This document shows, piece after piece, positions 61,716 to 64,000 of a stretch of DNA of 64,000 nt (position 1 is the stretch's first letter; each line of letters begins with the position of its first letter). The notes below the pieces were generated by a model. That model saw only the letters and a program-made list of their open reading frames with translations, had not been told where the DNA came from and did not search any database. The stretch is taken from assembly GCA_035771175.1 (NCBI GenBank), contig CM069598.1, forward strand, positions 12,134,539 to 12,198,538. Reading direction: 5' to 3'. This stretch comes from Paratinospora sagittata. Its lineage: Eukaryota > Streptophyta > Magnoliopsida > Ranunculales > Menispermaceae. A program made the translations under genes and the position numbers.

Positions 61716-62819
61716 ATTTCCTAAAACCCTCCTATGACAAGGTTAAGTCCCCCTATTAGCCAGATAGATGAGTCCAACCAAAGTCAAAAGGTTTTCTCAA
61801 ATCAATGCATCATTCAAAACATTAGAACACATTCATGCTTTCAAGATACAATATATACAAGTGATATGATGACATAAAAGATATAATCATAAATGAAGTC
61901 TACTCACAACCAAACCTCGCGAGAGTATTTAACCACACACGACCACCAAACCGAATCAACCCAATCAAGATCCTGAAACATACATCAATTTCTATGCTCA
62001 ATCACATAGACATTACACATCAACCCTAAATCATCCCACATATAGACAATAGGCCTAAATCTCATCTAATCCCATCATTCAACTCAAATCACATGACTTA
62101 GGCCTCTAATGCATAGTTCTCATTCATAAACCATTCTATTAATCAAAAGATACTGATTTTCAATTCCTTAGGCATAAACATGCCCAAATTAGGTCACTTG
62201 ATCACAAGTAGGCCTAACCCATGATATGGTCACAACCACCAAATCAGTAGCATAATCAACCCTAATCATGCTTAATTAAACATAAGTTGCATCAATTCAA
62301 TGATTCTAGGCCAAAAGCATCAAAAACCCTAAAATATGAAAATTTTCATACTTAGGCCATATTGCCGATTTACACTAGGTCACCATGTTCAGCCATGTAT
62401 ATCACTGATTTTGCATCATAGGTTCATCAACAATGGCAACTAGGTCAACATAGTTGACATGCAAGCTATTTGGAAATGTCTAAGTTCATATTCTAAATTT
62501 AGGTCTAATACAAGCACCTTACCAATTCTTCATTTAATATTCTGTTCAGATGTATTAATCTACCAATAGAAATATGTAATCTCAAAATCAACCGTACATA
62601 TTGAAGTATGTGAAGAAACAAACCTTCTGTCCAAATATCAGCCCAATCCACGGTGGACCGAAAAGATATCTATCTTTGATGAACAAGTATCTAATCAGAG
62701 AGTTTCTCCTTTCCTGCTGCAAATACCCAAACTCAGATGGCTATATCACACACAATACTAAATGTATAAACAACTTAACCGTTCAGATACAGAAATATCT
62801 GTTGTAAACCATATATCCA

Positions 62820-63133
62820 GATTTGATATCCATCCAACGGTGGATTGAGGAGATCTACAAGTTTGACCGAAACGGTACGAGAAACCCAGAAATTCCGACC
62901 AGCTTTGTTTGAGAGGTTATATCTCTTAGACAAAGCCTCAAATTAAGATCTCCACCGTGAAGAATGTATAAATATCAGTTTTAAACTACATACCCAAATT
63001 TGATAACCATCAACGGTAGATTTAGGAGATCTATAAGTTTGAGCGAAATGGTGCGAGAAATCCAGACTTTCCGACCAGCTTTGTTTGAGAGGTTAGATCT
63101 CTTAGACGAAACCTATGATCAAGATCTCCACCG
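62820..63133. repeat. Two-copy tandem repeat of about 180 bp inside the gypsy LTR
   Basis: Copies start near 62820 and 63000 with TTTGATA.CCATC.AACGGT and share GAGATCTA.AAGTTTGA, CCGACCAGCTTTGTTTGAGAGG and AAGATCTCCACCG. A further short array (TTGATTCTCTCC, 15-bp unit, about 63328-63390) follows. Confidence 0.8.
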
Positions 63134-63855
63134 ACCAGAATGAAGAACCATAAGCTAAGAACGTGCTGACAAAATTGGAGCTCAATCTGACCGTATATTC
63201 CAAAGATCCACTTCTTTGATGAAAACGTCGTAGGGATCTTCCTCCTGCAACTCTCTCCTTCCTTCTCTTCTTCTTTCCTTTTTCTTCTTTTCTTTCTGTC
63301 CACTCACTCACATCTTTCTAGCACTTCCTTGATTCCCTCCTTGATTCTCTCCTTAATTCTCTCCTTGATTCTCTCCTTGATTCCCTCCACTCATTCTAGC
63401 ACTTCCTTGAAGAAGAGAAGTGGGCATTGGACACTTGTCCACTTTCATGCATCAACCTTCACATGTGTTGGTCTCATACTACCCATACCAACCACATGTA
63501 TTTTAAATGTCCAATCCATTTAATACACCAAATTTTCAATTTCATTTATCCTTTTATTCAATCAATCCTAACCCATATCAATTTATGGTTTAATGAGCCC
63601 ATGCATAAATCATAACATATGCATTATACTTTAATTTAACATGACTCATATACAATTTATGATACATATATTTATATACATTATCAAGCATCAACTATAC
63701 AAACATTAAACAATCATCAAACAAACACCAAACATATCAAGACAACACATAGAGTTTGGGCAAAAATGCAATTGGGTTATGGGCTAGATGAAATAATTTT
63801 CGGGGCGTCACATCACACCCACCTTAGAATGAACTTCGTCATCGAAGTTTTAAGG

Positions 63856-63999
63856 TTAAGAATTACCTAAGCCCATGAACTCGGCAAAGTGCACCATCAT
63901 GTAGTCCTCACGCTCCCAAGTAACCTGTTCCTCGCCATGGAACTGCCATCTCACCTTAACCATCGGAATCTCGCGGTTACGTAACCTCTGGACCTTCCG
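63856..63999 (-). CDS. Ty3/gypsy polyprotein C-terminus (chromodomain), partial
   Basis: The minus-strand frame enters from the right edge and ends with TAA at 63858-63856. It encodes RKVQRLRNREIPMVKVRW, then EEQVTWEREDYM and HFAEFMGLGNS. The VKVxW...TWExE pattern is the chromodomain-like C-terminus that follows integrase in chromoviruses (Tekay/Del type), which helps target insertion to chromatin. Only 47 codons are visible; no lesion is seen in them. Confidence 0.8.
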   Translation of the reverse strand, partial: RKVQRLRNREIPMVKVRWQFHGEEQVTWEREDYMMVHFAEFMGLGNS

Positions 64000-64000
64000 G

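Larger units (their letters stand above)
60781..63812 (-). repeat. 3' LTR of a minus-strand Ty3/gypsy element
   Basis: Ends TGTAGCGACCCCG and CGGGGCGTCACA form the terminal inverted repeat, giving an LTR of 3032 bp. On the minus strand a purine-rich tract (AAGGTGGGTGTGA, 63825-63813) lies just inside, after the end of the polyprotein. So this is the 3' LTR and the element continues beyond 64000. It contains three internal tandem arrays and no genes. Confidence 0.85.

Overview
The window is nuclear DNA of a eudicot plant. Three intron-bearing genes of familiar plant families sit in very AT-rich, transposon-filled DNA. There are no operons, ribosome binding sites, CRISPR arrays or recognisable RNA genes. 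I could not fix the species.

Layout. 1-1915 is the end of a plus-oriented Ty3/gypsy-type LTR that runs straight into exon 5 of a broken anthocyanidin reductase (ANR) copy, of which the last two exons survive (1916-3012). A solo LTR with a clean 5-bp duplication (TAAGC) lies in the intron between them. An apparently intact six-exon ANR paralogue follows at 5512-8413. On the minus strand, 9270-15695 holds a seven-exon gene for a CRLK1/CRLK2-type calcium/calmodulin-regulated receptor-like kinase. 16.4-27.9 kb is AT-rich intergenic DNA with old repeats only. 28896-30614 encodes a 572-residue PAT1-branch GRAS regulator, with a TATA box, a probable 5'UTR intron and a four-codon uORF ending one base before the start codon.

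From 30.7 kb the window is mostly retrotransposon. Element 1 (Ty1/copia, minus, 30757-36367, TSD TAATG) sits about 140 bp after the GRAS stop and separates that gene from its likely poly(A) signal. Element 2 (copia, minus, 38073-43420) is very young: one polyprotein frame with two premature stops, and LTRs that differ at one base by eye. It abuts a gag fragment of element 3, which abuts the 3' LTR of element 4 (43873-46105). A gypsy LTR piece, unclassified DNA and a 5' half of element 6 (47653-51750, with a possible SINE inside) follow. 52-60.4 kb carries AT-rich MITE-like DNA, the internally deleted element 5 (56140-58283), and a terpene synthase last-exon relic at 60056-60318 with duplicated upstream-like blocks. 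At the right edge a gypsy element with a 3-kb LTR (60781-63812) and the chromodomain end of its polyprotein (63856-63999) runs out of the window.

The host genes have no evident joint function: ANR acts in flavan-3-ol and proanthocyanidin synthesis, the kinase in calcium and cold signalling, and the GRAS protein in light or hormone signalling. The strongest stories are ANR duplication with decay of one copy by LTR insertions, and the retroelement in the GRAS 3' region. I found no convincing new molecular system.
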